Shown one piece after another: positions 33,126 to 42,080 of a DNA stretch of 51,449 bases. The stretch lies in assembly GCA_029880325.1 (NCBI GenBank), contig JAOUOP010000056.1, forward strand, positions 1 through 51,449, read 5' to 3'. Below the pieces are notes generated by a model. That model made no database searches. It was not told where the DNA came from and saw nothing but the letters and a program-made list of their open reading frames with translations. The translations under genes and the position numbers were made by a program. The stretch comes from Myxococcales bacterium (GTDB taxonomy: Bacteria; Myxococcota_A; Polyangia; Polyangiales; JAFGIB01). Positions within the stretch are counted from its first letter, which is position 1. Each line of letters begins with the position of its first letter.

Positions 33126-34702
33126 CGCGCGCGCACCTTGCCCCGGTAGACCTTGCCGGCATCGCTGCGCGGCAGGTCCTCGACGAAGTCGATGCTGCGC
33201 GGGCGCTTGAAGCGGGCCAGCTTTTCGGAGGCGAACTCGATCAACTCTTTGGCAAGCCCCTCGGAGGCCTCGTAACCCTGGGCCAGCATCACCACGCCCT
33301 TGACCTCTTCGCCAAACTCGTCGTTGGGCACGCCCACCGCCGCCACGTCGGCCACCGCCGGATGCATCAGCAGGGCAGCGTCGATCTCGGCCGGATAAAT
33401 ATTGACGCCGCCCGAGATGATCACCTCCGATGTGCGGCCGGTCAGAAAGAGATAGCCGTCTTCGTCCAGGTAGCCGTGATCACCGAGGGTGAAGCGGTTG
33501 CCGTCGTAGGCGCTTTCGGTCTTGCCCTCGTCTTTGTAGTACTCGAAGCGACCGACCTTGGGGGCGTGGAAAAAGACGCGGCCGACCTGGCCCGTGGGCA
33601 GCACATTGCCGTCGTCGTCGAGGATCTCGATGACGCGGCCGGCGTTGGGGCGGCCGACGCTGCCCTTCTTCTCGAGCCACTCCTCGGGTGTGATGGCGGT
33701 GCCGCCTCCCTCGGTGCCGGCGTAGTACTCGTGCACGATGGGCCCCAGCCAGTCGATCATCGCCTGCTTGACGTGCACCGGCGTGGGCGCCGCCCCGTGC
33801 AGCACGCGCTGCAAAGAACTGACGTCATAGCGGGCGCGGGTGCTTTCGGGCAGCGCCAGGATGCGGTGGAACATGGTCGAGACCATGTGCGTATGGGTGA
33901 CGCGGTGGCGCTCGATCAGGCAGAGCGTCTCTTCAGCGTCCCACTTGTCCATCAGCACCACGCCCACGCCGCGGTGGATCGGCGCCGTCAGATTAAAAGC
34001 GAAGGGCGCGGCGTGGTAGAGCGGACCGGTGCACAGCACCATCGACTCGCCGCTCTTGAGCGGCACCGCCTCGCGATTGCCCGAAGTCGCGGCCGCTTGC
34101 CGATCGACGGCCGCGGCCTGCGCCCCCTGTCGCGTGACGCCCTTGGGGCGGCCGGTGGTACCCGAGGTGTAGAGCATGGTGGAGCCCATGCTCGGGTCTT
34201 CAATGTTGTCGGCGGAGTGGCCGGCCAGCGCCTCTTCGTAATCAACGAAGCCCTCGATGGGGCCGCCCACGGCGAGCTTGAAGAGCGAGTCCGGCAGCGC
34301 CTTGCCAATGGCGGCTGCGGTAGCAGCACTGCGCACGTCGGCGACGAAGGCCTTGGCGTCGCAGTTTTCGACGATGTAGGCGGCTTCGTCGGCCTGTAGG
34401 TGCCAGTTGATGCTGGTCATGCGCATGCCGGCGCGGAAGATGGCGCAGTAGACCTCGACGAATTCGGGGCGGTTGCTGCACATCAGCGCCACCGCATCGC
34501 CGGCCTTGAGGCCCGCGGCGCGCAGGGCGCGCGCCAGCTGATTGGCGCGGGCGTTGAGCTCGCCGAAGCTGCGGTTGCCCTGCTCGGAGATCACCGCCGG
34601 CAACTCGGGCCGCTTCAGGGCGGTCAGCGCGGGGGTCATGCCCACGCGGTAGGCGTCCATCGGGGTCGCGAGGTAGGCGGGTGGCGTCGGTTCTTGGCTC
34701 AT
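33101..34702 (-). CDS. AMP-dependent acyl-CoA synthetase/ligase
   Basis: 533 residues. An acyl substrate is activated to acyl-AMP and passed to CoA. ANL-superfamily motifs are clear: MLYTSGTTGRPKGVTRQ (phosphate-binding loop, about residue 175), HEYYAGTEGGG (A5), TLGDHGYLDEDGYLFLTGR with EVIISGGVNIYPAEID (A7/A8 hinge), and the C-terminal lysine in DAGKVYRGKVR. A hydrophobic Gln/Ala-rich stretch after the P-loop is unusual but not disruptive. The start is ATG 34702 with GGGGAG just upstream; longer frames are rejected. The substrate is probably a fatty or aromatic acid and cannot be fixed. It lies next to, but opposite in strand to, the RCC1 remnant and fabH. Confidence 0.9.
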   Translation of the reverse strand: MSQEPTPPAYLATPMDAYRVGMTPALTALKRPELPAVISEQGNRSFGELNARANQLARALRAAGLKAGDAVALMCSNRPEFVEVYCAIFRAGMRMTSINWHLQADEAAYIVENCDAKAFVADVRSAATAAAIGKALPDSLFKLAVGGPIEGFVDYEEALAGHSADNIEDPSMGSTMLYTSGTTGRPKGVTRQGAQAAAVDRQAAATSGNREAVPLKSGESMVLCTGPLYHAAPFAFNLTAPIHRGVGVVLMDKWDAEETLCLIERHRVTHTHMVSTMFHRILALPESTRARYDVSSLQRVLHGAAPTPVHVKQAMIDWLGPIVHEYYAGTEGGGTAITPEEWLEKKGSVGRPNAGRVIEILDDDGNVLPTGQVGRVFFHAPKVGRFEYYKDEGKTESAYDGNRFTLGDHGYLDEDGYLFLTGRTSEVIISGGVNIYPAEIDAALLMHPAVADVAAVGVPNDEFGEEVKGVVMLAQGYEASEGLAKELIEFASEKLARFKRPRSIDFVEDLPRSDAGKVYRGKVRARYWDGRQI

Positions 34703-34937
34703 GTCGGCTCCCCTGGCAAGCGAGCGGAGGTTGGCGAATCTTTGCGTTAAATTCAAATCCGGCGCCGGCGCCACAGGCCGCCCGGGCCCATCCTGGCCAA
34801 CCGGCCGGCACCCGGCTGCGCAGCCCGGCGCCCACTGCCGATGAACGAAATGCCACCCCTTGGGCCGGGCGGCCGCTGCTAGATTCACTCCAGCGGTCGC
34901 CACCGGGGCGCTCGCGCCGTTCTCCCGCGACGGCGAG

Positions 34938-35335
34938 ATGGCGGTGGCCTCGGTGCTCATGGCTCTGGTCGACAGCGGCCTGGTCAGCGTCACCGGGCGC
35001 GGCCTGGCCGCCCGTTATTCACCAACGAGTGAACGCGATCGGGAGCGCATGTTGGCCGGCGCCGACCACGGCTTCGACATCGTCCAGGTGGCCGTGGCTT
35101 CCACCCACACCTGCGCGCTGCGGCAGGACGGGAGCCTCAGCTGCTGGGGCGGCGCCGGGTACGGCGTCGTCAGCGGCCCCAACGACGACACCGCCAGGGA
35201 CTTCGTGTCCATCGACGGCAGCTTCGAAGAAGACGGCAATCACATCTGCGCCCTGCGCCGCGACGGAACCTCAGCTGCTGGTGCGACGGTGGCCTCGGTC
35301 AGCTCGACGTCCCAAGCGGCGCGACCGCGAAGTAG
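34938..35335 (+). pseudogene. Frameshifted fragment of an RCC1-repeat protein
   Basis: The frame at 34938-35265 contains RCC1-type repeat pieces: VQVAVASTHTCALRQDGSLSCWGGAGYG and then EEDGNHICALRRDGT. At about 35268 the repeat continues only in another frame (LSCWCDGGLGQLDVPSG), ending at TAG 35333-35335. So a one- or two-base indel has split it. There is no signal peptide or start, and only one and a half repeats remain, so this is a decayed remnant of a longer beta-propeller protein. The original frame runs on into fabH, but that is a read-through artefact because fabH has its own ribosome site. Confidence 0.62.
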
Positions 35336-35492
35336 ACCGCGGCCCCAGGGCGGCCCGGCGGCCGGCCTCTTGCGCAGACCGCCGCTGGCGCTGACCGATG
35401 TCGCCACGCCGCCGAGTACTGGCTCCCGGCGCCCACGGTGGGCTAGACTCCTCCCCCGCCCCCGGACAGGGGCGCGACCCCAAGGAGCCACC

Positions 35493-36524
35493 ATGCCCAA
35501 CGCCTACATCTCCGGTACGGGCTTTTACGTGCCACCGCGCATCGTCAAGAACGACGATCTGGCCTCCATCTACGGCATCGAGACCAGCGACGAGTGGATC
35601 CGCCAGCGCAGCGGCATCGAGCAGCGGCACTTCGCCGACGAGGGCAGCGCGCCGTCGGACCTGGCGGTGCCCGCCAGCGAGCAGGCCATCGCCAACGCCG
35701 GCATCGACAAGTCCGACGTCGACATGTTGATCTTCGCCACGCTCTCGCCCGACCAGTTCTTTCCGGGCAGCGGCGTCTACCTGCAGCAAAAGCTGGGGCT
35801 GTGCGACGGCGACGGCGCCAGCTTCGTGCCCTGCCTGGACATCCGCAATCAGTGCTCGGGCTTCGTCTACGGCCTGGCCACCGCCGCCTCCATGGTGCGC
35901 TCGGGCCAGCACAAGAACGTGCTGGTGGTGGGCTCCGAGGTGCACTCGGCGGCCCTGGACCTGACCACCCGCGGTCGCACCGTGGCCTCGCTCTTCGGCG
36001 ATGCCGCCGGCGCCGTCGTTGTGAGCGCCACCGAGGAAGACCGCGGCATCCGAGCCTGGGATCTGGGCGCCGACGGACGCTTCGCCGACCAGCTCTCCCT
36101 GAAGGTCTTCGACTTCACCAAGCGCCCCTACATCCAGACCGACGAAGAGGGCCGCGGTGTGGTCCCGGTCGAGGCCATGTGGCCGTACATGGAAGGCCAG
36201 GTCGTGTTCAAAAACGCCATCGTGCGCATGGTCGAGACCCTGGGCAAGCTCTGCGAAAAGGAGCGCACGGCCGTCGAGGACATCGACCTCTTCCTGTGCC
36301 ACCAGGCCAACCTGCGCATCAATCAAATGGTGCAGAACAAACTCGGCGCCCCCGACGCGAAGTTCTTCAACAACATCCAGAAGTACGGCAACACCACCGC
36401 CGCCACGCTGCCGATCCTGATGCACGAGGCGCGCGAATCCGGGCGCCTGAAGGACGGCATGAAGGTGGCGCTGGTAGCCTTCGGCGCCGGCTTCACCTGG
36501 GGCTCGATGATCGTCGACTGGTAG
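35493..36524 (+). CDS. fabH: 3-oxoacyl-ACP synthase III (FabH/KAS III family)
   Basis: 343 residues. Condenses an acyl-CoA with malonyl-ACP or, in related enzymes, with another acceptor. The thiolase-fold triad is visible: Cys in DIRNQCSGFVYGLATAA, His in DLFLCHQANLRINQMVQ, and Asn in NIQKYGNTTAATLPI. The N-terminus AYISGTGFYVPPRIVKN with ETSDEWIRQRSGIEQRHF is typical FabH, as is FGAGFTWGSMIVDW at the end. The length is normal. ATG 35493 has AAGGAG at 35482-35487; the upstream frame carrying the RCC1 remnant is unrelated. It stands apart from other fab genes, so it may be a specialised KAS III for a secondary lipid or for branched-chain starters. Confidence 0.9.
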   Translation: MPNAYISGTGFYVPPRIVKNDDLASIYGIETSDEWIRQRSGIEQRHFADEGSAPSDLAVPASEQAIANAGIDKSDVDMLIFATLSPDQFFPGSGVYLQQKLGLCDGDGASFVPCLDIRNQCSGFVYGLATAASMVRSGQHKNVLVVGSEVHSAALDLTTRGRTVASLFGDAAGAVVVSATEEDRGIRAWDLGADGRFADQLSLKVFDFTKRPYIQTDEEGRGVVPVEAMWPYMEGQVVFKNAIVRMVETLGKLCEKERTAVEDIDLFLCHQANLRINQMVQNKLGAPDAKFFNNIQKYGNTTAATLPILMHEARESGRLKDGMKVALVAFGAGFTWGSMIVDW

Positions 36525-36557
36525 GCCAGTAGGCCGGGCCGGACCGACCGTCCCGCT

Positions 36558-37313
36558 TCAGCCCCGACGGCGCCAGCCCATGTCCACGTCCTGGCGGGCG
36601 GCGTAGCCGGCCTGAATGCGAATCAACTCGCCGTAGCTCTCGGGCATGCGCGCCCCCAGTGCCAAAAGCACGCGGCCGGTGGCCTCGGCGTCGGAGGCGG
36701 CGCGGTGGGCGTTGTCGAGGCTGACGCCCAGGCGCTCGCAGACGTCGCCCAGCTTGTGGCTGCGTTGATCCTTGTCGAGCTCCCGCGACCACACCAGCGG
36801 ATCGATCCAGCTGACCTCGGGGTCGAAAGCCGGCGGCAGCTCGGAGGCCTTCAGATCGATGCCCGCCCGCACCAGCTCCGCCTGCAAGAAGCCGCGGTCG
36901 AAAGCGGCGTTGTAGGCCACCGGCAGGTGTCCCTCGAGCATCTGCGACAGCTCGGCGACGATCTCGGGGAAGGTCGGCGCGCCCTTCAGGTCGTCGTCGC
37001 TGATGTTGTGGACCGCACGCGCCTCTTCGGGCACCGGGATGGTGGGGTTGACCAGCCAGTTCTTGAGGTCCGTGCGCTCGCCGCCGCGGAAGGTGACCAC
37101 GCCCACCTCCAGCACGCGGTCGCGCTCGGCCGACAAACCGGTGGTCTCGAAGTCGATCACCGCGAAGGGCGCCTCGAGCCAGCGCGCGTCGGCGGCCAGC
37201 GCCCGGCTCAGGCCCTTGACCTCGGTCACGTCGCGCGCGATCTCTGCGGCGATGCCCGGGTAGTGGCGGCCGGTGGGAAAACAGCCGCAGACGTCGTGGA
37301 CCGAGGTGCGCAT
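36558..37313 (-). CDS. DEDDh 3'-5' exonuclease (DnaQ-like)
   Basis: 251 residues. Exonuclease motifs are FAVIDFETTGLSAERDRVLE (Exo I, DxE), VAYNAAFDRGFLQAEL (Exo II), and NAHRAASDAEATGRVLL (Exo III with the DEDDh His). This is the fold of the polymerase III epsilon subunit and of stand-alone exonucleases. The extra N-terminal about 60 residues (CGCFPTGRHYPGIAAEIARD) are not part of the domain. ATG 37313 is chosen; a start at 37379 would overlap the divergent gluQ start. Whether it is the replicative proofreader is unclear: it lacks an obvious C-terminal DnaE-binding region and may be a repair or RNA exonuclease. Confidence 0.87.
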   Translation of the reverse strand: MRTSVHDVCGCFPTGRHYPGIAAEIARDVTEVKGLSRALAADARWLEAPFAVIDFETTGLSAERDRVLEVGVVTFRGGERTDLKNWLVNPTIPVPEEARAVHNISDDDLKGAPTFPEIVAELSQMLEGHLPVAYNAAFDRGFLQAELVRAGIDLKASELPPAFDPEVSWIDPLVWSRELDKDQRSHKLGDVCERLGVSLDNAHRAASDAEATGRVLLALGARMPESYGELIRIQAGYAARQDVDMGWRRRG

Positions 37314-37377
37314 CGGCACCAGCAGATCACGAAGGCGCCGGCTTTTCAAGGGCGCGGCAGCTGCGCACACTGGGGCC

Positions 37378-38319
37378 ATGGCAGAGCGTTACCGCGGTCG
37401 TCTGGCGCCCTCGCCCACCGGCCGCCTGCACTTCGGCGTCGCGCGCACCTCGCTTTTGGCCTGGCTGCGGGCGCGCCAGGCCGGCGGCCAGCTGATCTTG
37501 CGCATGGAAGATCTGGACGAGCCGCGAACCCAGGCCGGCGCCGCCCAGGCGATCATCGACGATCTCGGCTGGCTGGGCCTCGACTGGGACGAGGGCCCCG
37601 ATCGCGGCGGCGAGTGCGGCCCCTACCTGCAGAGCGAGCGCAAGCAGCTCTACGGGCGCGCCCTCGAAGCGCTGCGGCGGCAGGGCATGGTCTTCGAGTG
37701 CAGCTGCAGCCGCCGCGAGGTCGCCGCCGCCGCCAGCGCGCCCCACGGCGAGCACGGCCCGCGCTACCCCGGCACCTGCCGCGCGCGCCCGGCCGTTCAG
37801 TCGCGCCCCCGCTCGATGCGCTTCGCCATGCCCGAGCCCGGCGAGCCCTTCGATGACCTGCTGCACGGCCCCCAAGCCGTGAGTGAAAGCGATGACTTCA
37901 TCGTGCAGCGCGCAGATGGCATCTACGCATATCAACTTGCAGTCGTAGTCGACGACATCGCCATGGGCGTCACCGAGGTGGTGCGCGGCGACGACCTGCT
38001 CAGCTCCACACCGCGCCAGCTGGCGCTCTACCGCGCCCTGGGCGCCGAGCCGCCGCGCTTCTTGCATGTGCCGCTGGTGATGGGGCCCGACGGCAAGCGC
38101 CTGTCCAAACGCCACGGCCCTGTGGCCATCGCCGACTACCGCATCGCGGGCCTATCGAGCGAGCAGGTCTTGGGTGCGCTGGCCTCGAGCCTTGGTCTAT
38201 GTGAGCCGGGGGCGCGCGTGAGGGCCGAAATGCTGATCGAGCGCCTCGAGCTCAGCGCGCTGAGCAAAGCGCCGAGCACCCTCGACGGGCCACTCGGCGA
38301 GCTGCATCGAGAGCCCTGA
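37378..38319 (+). CDS. gluQ: Glutamyl-Q tRNA(Asp) synthetase
   Basis: 313 residues. A truncated glutamyl-tRNA synthetase that activates glutamate and attaches it to queuosine in tRNA(Asp), without anticodon binding. It has the HIGH-type start GRLAPSPTGRLHFGVARTSL, LRMEDLDEPR, the zinc-site cysteines FECSCSRREV with YPGTCR, and the KMSKS-type loop PDGKRLSKRHGPVAI. It ends shortly after the catalytic core, as expected for GluQ-RS and unlike the about 470-residue GltX. Start ATG 37378, 64 nt from the divergent exonuclease. It implies that the organism makes queuosine-tRNA(Asp). Confidence 0.93.
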   Translation: MAERYRGRLAPSPTGRLHFGVARTSLLAWLRARQAGGQLILRMEDLDEPRTQAGAAQAIIDDLGWLGLDWDEGPDRGGECGPYLQSERKQLYGRALEALRRQGMVFECSCSRREVAAAASAPHGEHGPRYPGTCRARPAVQSRPRSMRFAMPEPGEPFDDLLHGPQAVSESDDFIVQRADGIYAYQLAVVVDDIAMGVTEVVRGDDLLSSTPRQLALYRALGAEPPRFLHVPLVMGPDGKRLSKRHGPVAIADYRIAGLSSEQVLGALASSLGLCEPGARVRAEMLIERLELSALSKAPSTLDGPLGELHREP

Positions 38320-38671
38320 CGGCGAAGCGCCGGGCTTGACCTGAAGTTTTGTATCCGGCCGACGCATCCCACCCCAGCCATTGCGGGTGAACACCGAGCG
38401 TAGAAGGTCCGAAGCCGCGCACACCAACATCAACAATGAGTCGAATCGAGGCAAAACGATCACCGATCGGCGTGAAAATCCGGGGCGCCCACGACGACGA
38501 TCCGATACACTCGTTTCAGCGTGGTCCCGATGCTGCGGAGCCGGATGTCCGACCCGAGTTCACATGTCGGCTCGGGCGCTCAAGCCGGAGAGGGGCGTCC
38601 AGGCCACCCTTTCATGCTCGCCGGCGCCAGGAAGTACAGCGCCGGCACGAGCTTACTTGCGAGGTAGGATC
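38320..38671. other. Intergenic region before the lipoprotein block
   Basis: No gene was seen. A short hairpin (ggcgaagcgccgggc) about 38321-38335 follows the gluQ stop and may end transcription. A GAGGTAGGA at 38661-38669 is the ribosome site for the GTG at 38672. The upstream in-frame extension to 38381 has no protein character. Confidence 0.4.
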
Positions 38672-40189
38672 GTGATCCATCAAAGCCCAACATGGCAGCG
38701 CCTGCTGGCGATCGCGCTGTGCACCTTCATGGCCTTTTCGTCCACGGCCTGTTCGTCCAGGGACGGCGCGCCAGCCCCGAGTGACGGCGTGTCGAAGACC
38801 GACGGTGGCGGCGAGCCCAACGACGCCGGCAAGCAAGCGAGCGGTGGCATGGACTCGGGCATGGACGCGACGACCCCGGGCGACGCCGGCGACAGCTCCA
38901 CCCCCACCGACGCCGATGCGGAGGTAATGTTGCCGCCGCCCAGCGAGTGCGGGCGCATCGGCGACGGCTGCGCCGCGGCCGGCGACTGCTGCTCCAACAT
39001 CTGCGACGGCGCCACCGGGGCGTGCGTCTCGAGCCTGCAGCGCTGCGCCGCCGACGGTGAGGCCTGCACTTCGCCCACCGACTGCTGCAACCTCAGCTGC
39101 GGCTTCGACGGCAACTGCGGCGCATCGGCCTGCCTGTCTGACGGTGAAAGCTGCAGCGAAAACGCCGAGTGCTGCGGTCGCTCCTGCACCGACGGCCTGT
39201 GCGCGCCGCTCAACGACTCCTGCAAGACCGCCGGCAACGCCTGCGGCCTCGACAACGACTGTTGCTCGGGCCTGTGCAAAGACAGCGTCTGCATCCTGGG
39301 CGCTTCATTCTGCATCCAGGAGGGCGATATTTGCTCGCGTCCCGAGGACTGCTGCACCGGGCGCTGCGACATGATCGACGGCCGCGACGTGGGCGTCTGC
39401 GGCCCGCCACCCAGCGGCGCCAGCTTCTGCAGCGATGGCATCGAGGGCTCGATCTGCGACAGCTGCAACGACTGCTGCAGCCGCCTGTGCGCCCCCTTCG
39501 GCCCCACCGGCGTCAACGTCTGCCAGCCGGCCAGCGGCTGCCACGTGACCGGCGATTTCTGCCGCGAAGATCGCGACTGCTGCGGCGCGGCCGACACCGG
39601 CCTGCCGGGCGAGGGCAACGTCACCTGCGAAAAGGAAGCGGGCAGCGACCTGGGCATCTGTCGCAACCCCCTCAGCTGCAGCCCCCAGGGCAACATCTGC
39701 CACTACATGGAATACACCTGCAACGTCTCGGCGGCGCGCGCCAACTGCTGCGGCGGGCTCGGCGCCATGGGCGGCATCTGCCAGCTCGACCCGCTCGGCG
39801 TTCCGCGCTGCAACGGCCTGGACGTCTGCCGCGAACCTGGTGAGACCTGCGCCTCGGCCGACGACTGCTGCATGGACCTGCCGTGCGTGCCGGACGCCTC
39901 GGGCGTGCTGCGCTGCATCGAACCGCCGCCGGAGGGTGAACCACCCTGCGTACCCAGCACCGGTGGCTGCACCGTCAACGCCGACTGTTGCCCCGGAAAC
40001 ACCTGCGTGCGCCCGGTGGGCTCCACCCAGGGCACCTGCAACGGCACCCTCGATCCACCGCCACCGCCGCCCGATGGCGGCACCCCGGATGCCGGAAGTT
40101 GCGCCGAGTACGGCCAGATCTGCAGCCAGAGCAGCGACTGCTGCAACGGCGTGCCCTGCACCGACGGCATCTGCAAGGTGCAGCTATGA
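38672..40189 (+). CDS. Disulfide-rich lipoprotein with about ten DCC repeats
   Basis: 505 residues from GTG 38672 (GAGG seven bases upstream). The signal peptide QRLLAIALCTFMAFSSTAC ends in a lipobox-like STAC. A Gly/Asp/Thr linker runs to about residue 90. Then about ten imperfect units of about 30-40 residues follow, each with the pattern C...C.....DCC...C....C (EACTSPTDCCNLSCGFDGNC; GNACGLDNDCCSGLCKDSVC). The C.xDCC.xxC spacing resembles knottin or Dickkopf-like folds, so each unit is probably a small disulfide domain. There is no catalytic motif. The last four bases overlap the next start (ATGA), coupling it to a vWA lipoprotein, so a surface complex is likely. Confidence 0.82.
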   Translation: MIHQSPTWQRLLAIALCTFMAFSSTACSSRDGAPAPSDGVSKTDGGGEPNDAGKQASGGMDSGMDATTPGDAGDSSTPTDADAEVMLPPPSECGRIGDGCAAAGDCCSNICDGATGACVSSLQRCAADGEACTSPTDCCNLSCGFDGNCGASACLSDGESCSENAECCGRSCTDGLCAPLNDSCKTAGNACGLDNDCCSGLCKDSVCILGASFCIQEGDICSRPEDCCTGRCDMIDGRDVGVCGPPPSGASFCSDGIEGSICDSCNDCCSRLCAPFGPTGVNVCQPASGCHVTGDFCREDRDCCGAADTGLPGEGNVTCEKEAGSDLGICRNPLSCSPQGNICHYMEYTCNVSAARANCCGGLGAMGGICQLDPLGVPRCNGLDVCREPGETCASADDCCMDLPCVPDASGVLRCIEPPPEGEPPCVPSTGGCTVNADCCPGNTCVRPVGSTQGTCNGTLDPPPPPPDGGTPDAGSCAEYGQICSQSSDCCNGVPCTDGICKVQL

Positions 40190-41367
40190 GGCCCCCGGAA
40201 GCGATGGCTCGAGCCACGCTGGGCCTTGTCTGGCTGCTGCTCACAAGCTGTGGCGACGACGACGCCGAAGGCCCCAAGACGGTCGAAAACACCGGCCCCG
40301 ACATGTTCGGCAACGCCCCCACCGGCCCCGACGGCGGCAGCAACGTGCCCAACTTCGACGCCAACGTGCCCGAGCCCACCTGTGGCAGCGAACCCTTCGA
40401 CGCCACTGCCGTGCCACCCAACGTGCTCCTGGTCATCGACAAGTCCGGCAGCATGAACGACACCCCCGACGGTTTCAGTAGCGACAAGTGGTCATCGCTG
40501 AAGAGTTCGCTCGAAGCCGCAGTCGCCGCCGTCCAGGACCAGCTCTCGCTCGGCCTCTCGCTTTTCCCCTACCCCGACGGCTGCCAGATGCCGGCGGACA
40601 CCACGCCCACGGTGCCGATCAAGCCCGGCCCCGACGCGCTGCCGGAGATCCTCGCGGCGCTCGGCAGCGCCGTTCCCGCCGGCGGCACCCCCACCGCCGC
40701 CGCCCTGGCCGCCGCCCTCGACTACTTCCAAAGCGGCGCCGGCGCGCAGCTCACGGGCGACCGCTACGTGCTGTTGGCCACCGACGGCGGTCCCAACTGC
40801 GACGCCTCGCTCAGCTGCGGCGCCGACACCTGCACCGTCAACCTCGACGGCGTGTGCCCGGCAGCCGTGGACAACTGCTGCGCCGAGAGCGTGATGGGCC
40901 AGGAAGAATGCCTCGACGCCGACAACACCAGGGCCCAGATCGACGCCCTGGCCGCCGCCGGCGTGCAGACGCTGGTGGTCGGCATCCCGGGCAGCGAGAT
41001 CTACCAGGGCTCGCTCGATTCCTTCGCCCAATCCGGCGGCCGTGCCAACCCCGACGCTCCGCCGAGTTACTACGCGGTCAACACCAGCGGTGAAGACATC
41101 GGCGGCCTGACCACGGTGCTGCGCGAGATCGCCGAGGCCCTGATCCGCACCTGCCGCCTGCAGCTCGGCTCCGAACCCGACGATCGCGACAAGCTCAACG
41201 TAGAAGTCGACGGCGAGGTGGTGCCGCGCGGCAAGAGCGGCTGGCAGCTGGACGAAAGCACCGACCCGCCGACGGTGGTGATGCAGGGCAATGTCTGCGG
41301 CGAGATCGAAGCGGTGGGCGCCAAGAACGTCACCGTCACCTTCGGCTGCAAGACCGTGATCGAGTAG
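40186..41367 (+). CDS. von Willebrand A domain lipoprotein
   Basis: 393 residues. The signal peptide ends in LLTSC (lipobox), followed by an Asp/Pro/Asn-rich linker. The vWA domain starts at about residue 80 with VLLVIDKSGSMNDTPDGF, the DxSxS metal (MIDAS) motif, followed by the TPTAAALAAALDYF threonine and the ATDGGP aspartate. A cluster of cysteines (CDASLSCGADTCTVNLDGVC, DNCCAES) is inserted after the third MIDAS element. The C-terminal about 90 residues are beta-rich. Such domains bind protein partners through Mg2+. The ATG overlaps the upstream stop (ATGA), so it is probably made together with the DCC-repeat lipoprotein. Confidence 0.9.
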   Translation: MRPPEAMARATLGLVWLLLTSCGDDDAEGPKTVENTGPDMFGNAPTGPDGGSNVPNFDANVPEPTCGSEPFDATAVPPNVLLVIDKSGSMNDTPDGFSSDKWSSLKSSLEAAVAAVQDQLSLGLSLFPYPDGCQMPADTTPTVPIKPGPDALPEILAALGSAVPAGGTPTAAALAAALDYFQSGAGAQLTGDRYVLLATDGGPNCDASLSCGADTCTVNLDGVCPAAVDNCCAESVMGQEECLDADNTRAQIDALAAAGVQTLVVGIPGSEIYQGSLDSFAQSGGRANPDAPPSYYAVNTSGEDIGGLTTVLREIAEALIRTCRLQLGSEPDDRDKLNVEVDGEVVPRGKSGWQLDESTDPPTVVMQGNVCGEIEAVGAKNVTVTFGCKTVIE

Positions 41368-41411
41368 CGCCACAAGTTGCGACCACTGACGCCGGGCGCT
41401 ACCGTCGCCCG

Positions 41412-42080
41412 ATGGTGGTGAGAAGCGCGGTAGGCGCGTGGCCCGTGCTCTGCGGGCTATTGGTGCTCGCCGCGCTCGGCTGTGAGAGCCCGGATGCCAA
41501 CGTGGCGCCAGTGGCGCCAGAGCCGAGCTCCGGCCTGTCGAGCACCGAGACGACGCTGGCCCCCGCAGAAGGCCAAGCCGGGGAATCCGCAGTGGCCCCC
41601 GGGCCTGACGGCAGCGGCTCAGCGCAAGGCCCCGCACCCGCCAACAGCGACGCCGGCGACAACACCGCGAATACGGCGGAGAGCGACGCAGCCACGCCCG
41701 ACGCATCCGACGCATCCGAGCCCGACGCCGCAAAGAACGCCGCCGAGCCCGACGGCTTCACCCGCATCTTCGAAGAGATCCTGCAGCCGCGCCACTGCGA
41801 CAGCTACCTCTGCCACGGCGCCTATGCCGGCGGCCTCGACTTAACCAGCGAGCAAGCGGCCTACGAGGACCTCGTAAACGCCCCGGCCACCGGCCTCGAC
41901 TGCGTCGACGGCAACTACAGCCGCGTCATCCCGGGCGAGCCGGATGGCAGCCTGCTCTACATCAAGCTCTTGGCGAGCCCACCGTGCGGCGACGAGATGC
42001 CACCCTCGCCCACGCCCCTACTGCCCGAAGGCGAGATCGAAGCCATCCGCCAGTGGATCCTGGGTGGGGCATTGCCGTGA
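41412..42080 (+). CDS. Cytochrome-like lipoprotein with a CX4CH motif
   Basis: 222 residues. The signal ends in AALGC. A Pro/Ser/Ala/Asp linker runs to about residue 113. The remaining domain reads FTRIFEEILQPRHCDSYLCH (a haem-like but expanded CX4CH), YAGGLDLTSEQAAYEDLVN, RVIPGEPDGSLLYIKLL, and CGDEMPPSPTPLLPEGEIEA with RQWILGGA. This matches the small cytochrome-c-like domains (PSCyt1-type) of Myxococcota and Planctomycetes. Whether haem is attached is uncertain because the motif has four residues between the cysteines instead of two. Start ATG 41412. It lies 44 nt after the vWA gene, probably in the same transcript. Confidence 0.78.
   Translation: MVVRSAVGAWPVLCGLLVLAALGCESPDANVAPVAPEPSSGLSSTETTLAPAEGQAGESAVAPGPDGSGSAQGPAPANSDAGDNTANTAESDAATPDASDASEPDAAKNAAEPDGFTRIFEEILQPRHCDSYLCHGAYAGGLDLTSEQAAYEDLVNAPATGLDCVDGNYSRVIPGEPDGSLLYIKLLASPPCGDEMPPSPTPLLPEGEIEAIRQWILGGALP

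Noticed and set aside
32702..34399. 565-codon plus-strand frame opposite the acyl-CoA synthetase
   Set aside because: The minus strand carries all ANL motifs. This frame is a GC-rich shadow and also runs into the YfhO-like gene.
34860..36524. Fusion of RCC1 repeats with FabH in one protein
   Set aside because: The frame is open by chance. The repeat shifts frame at about 35268 and FabH has its own AAGGAG and ATG at 35493.
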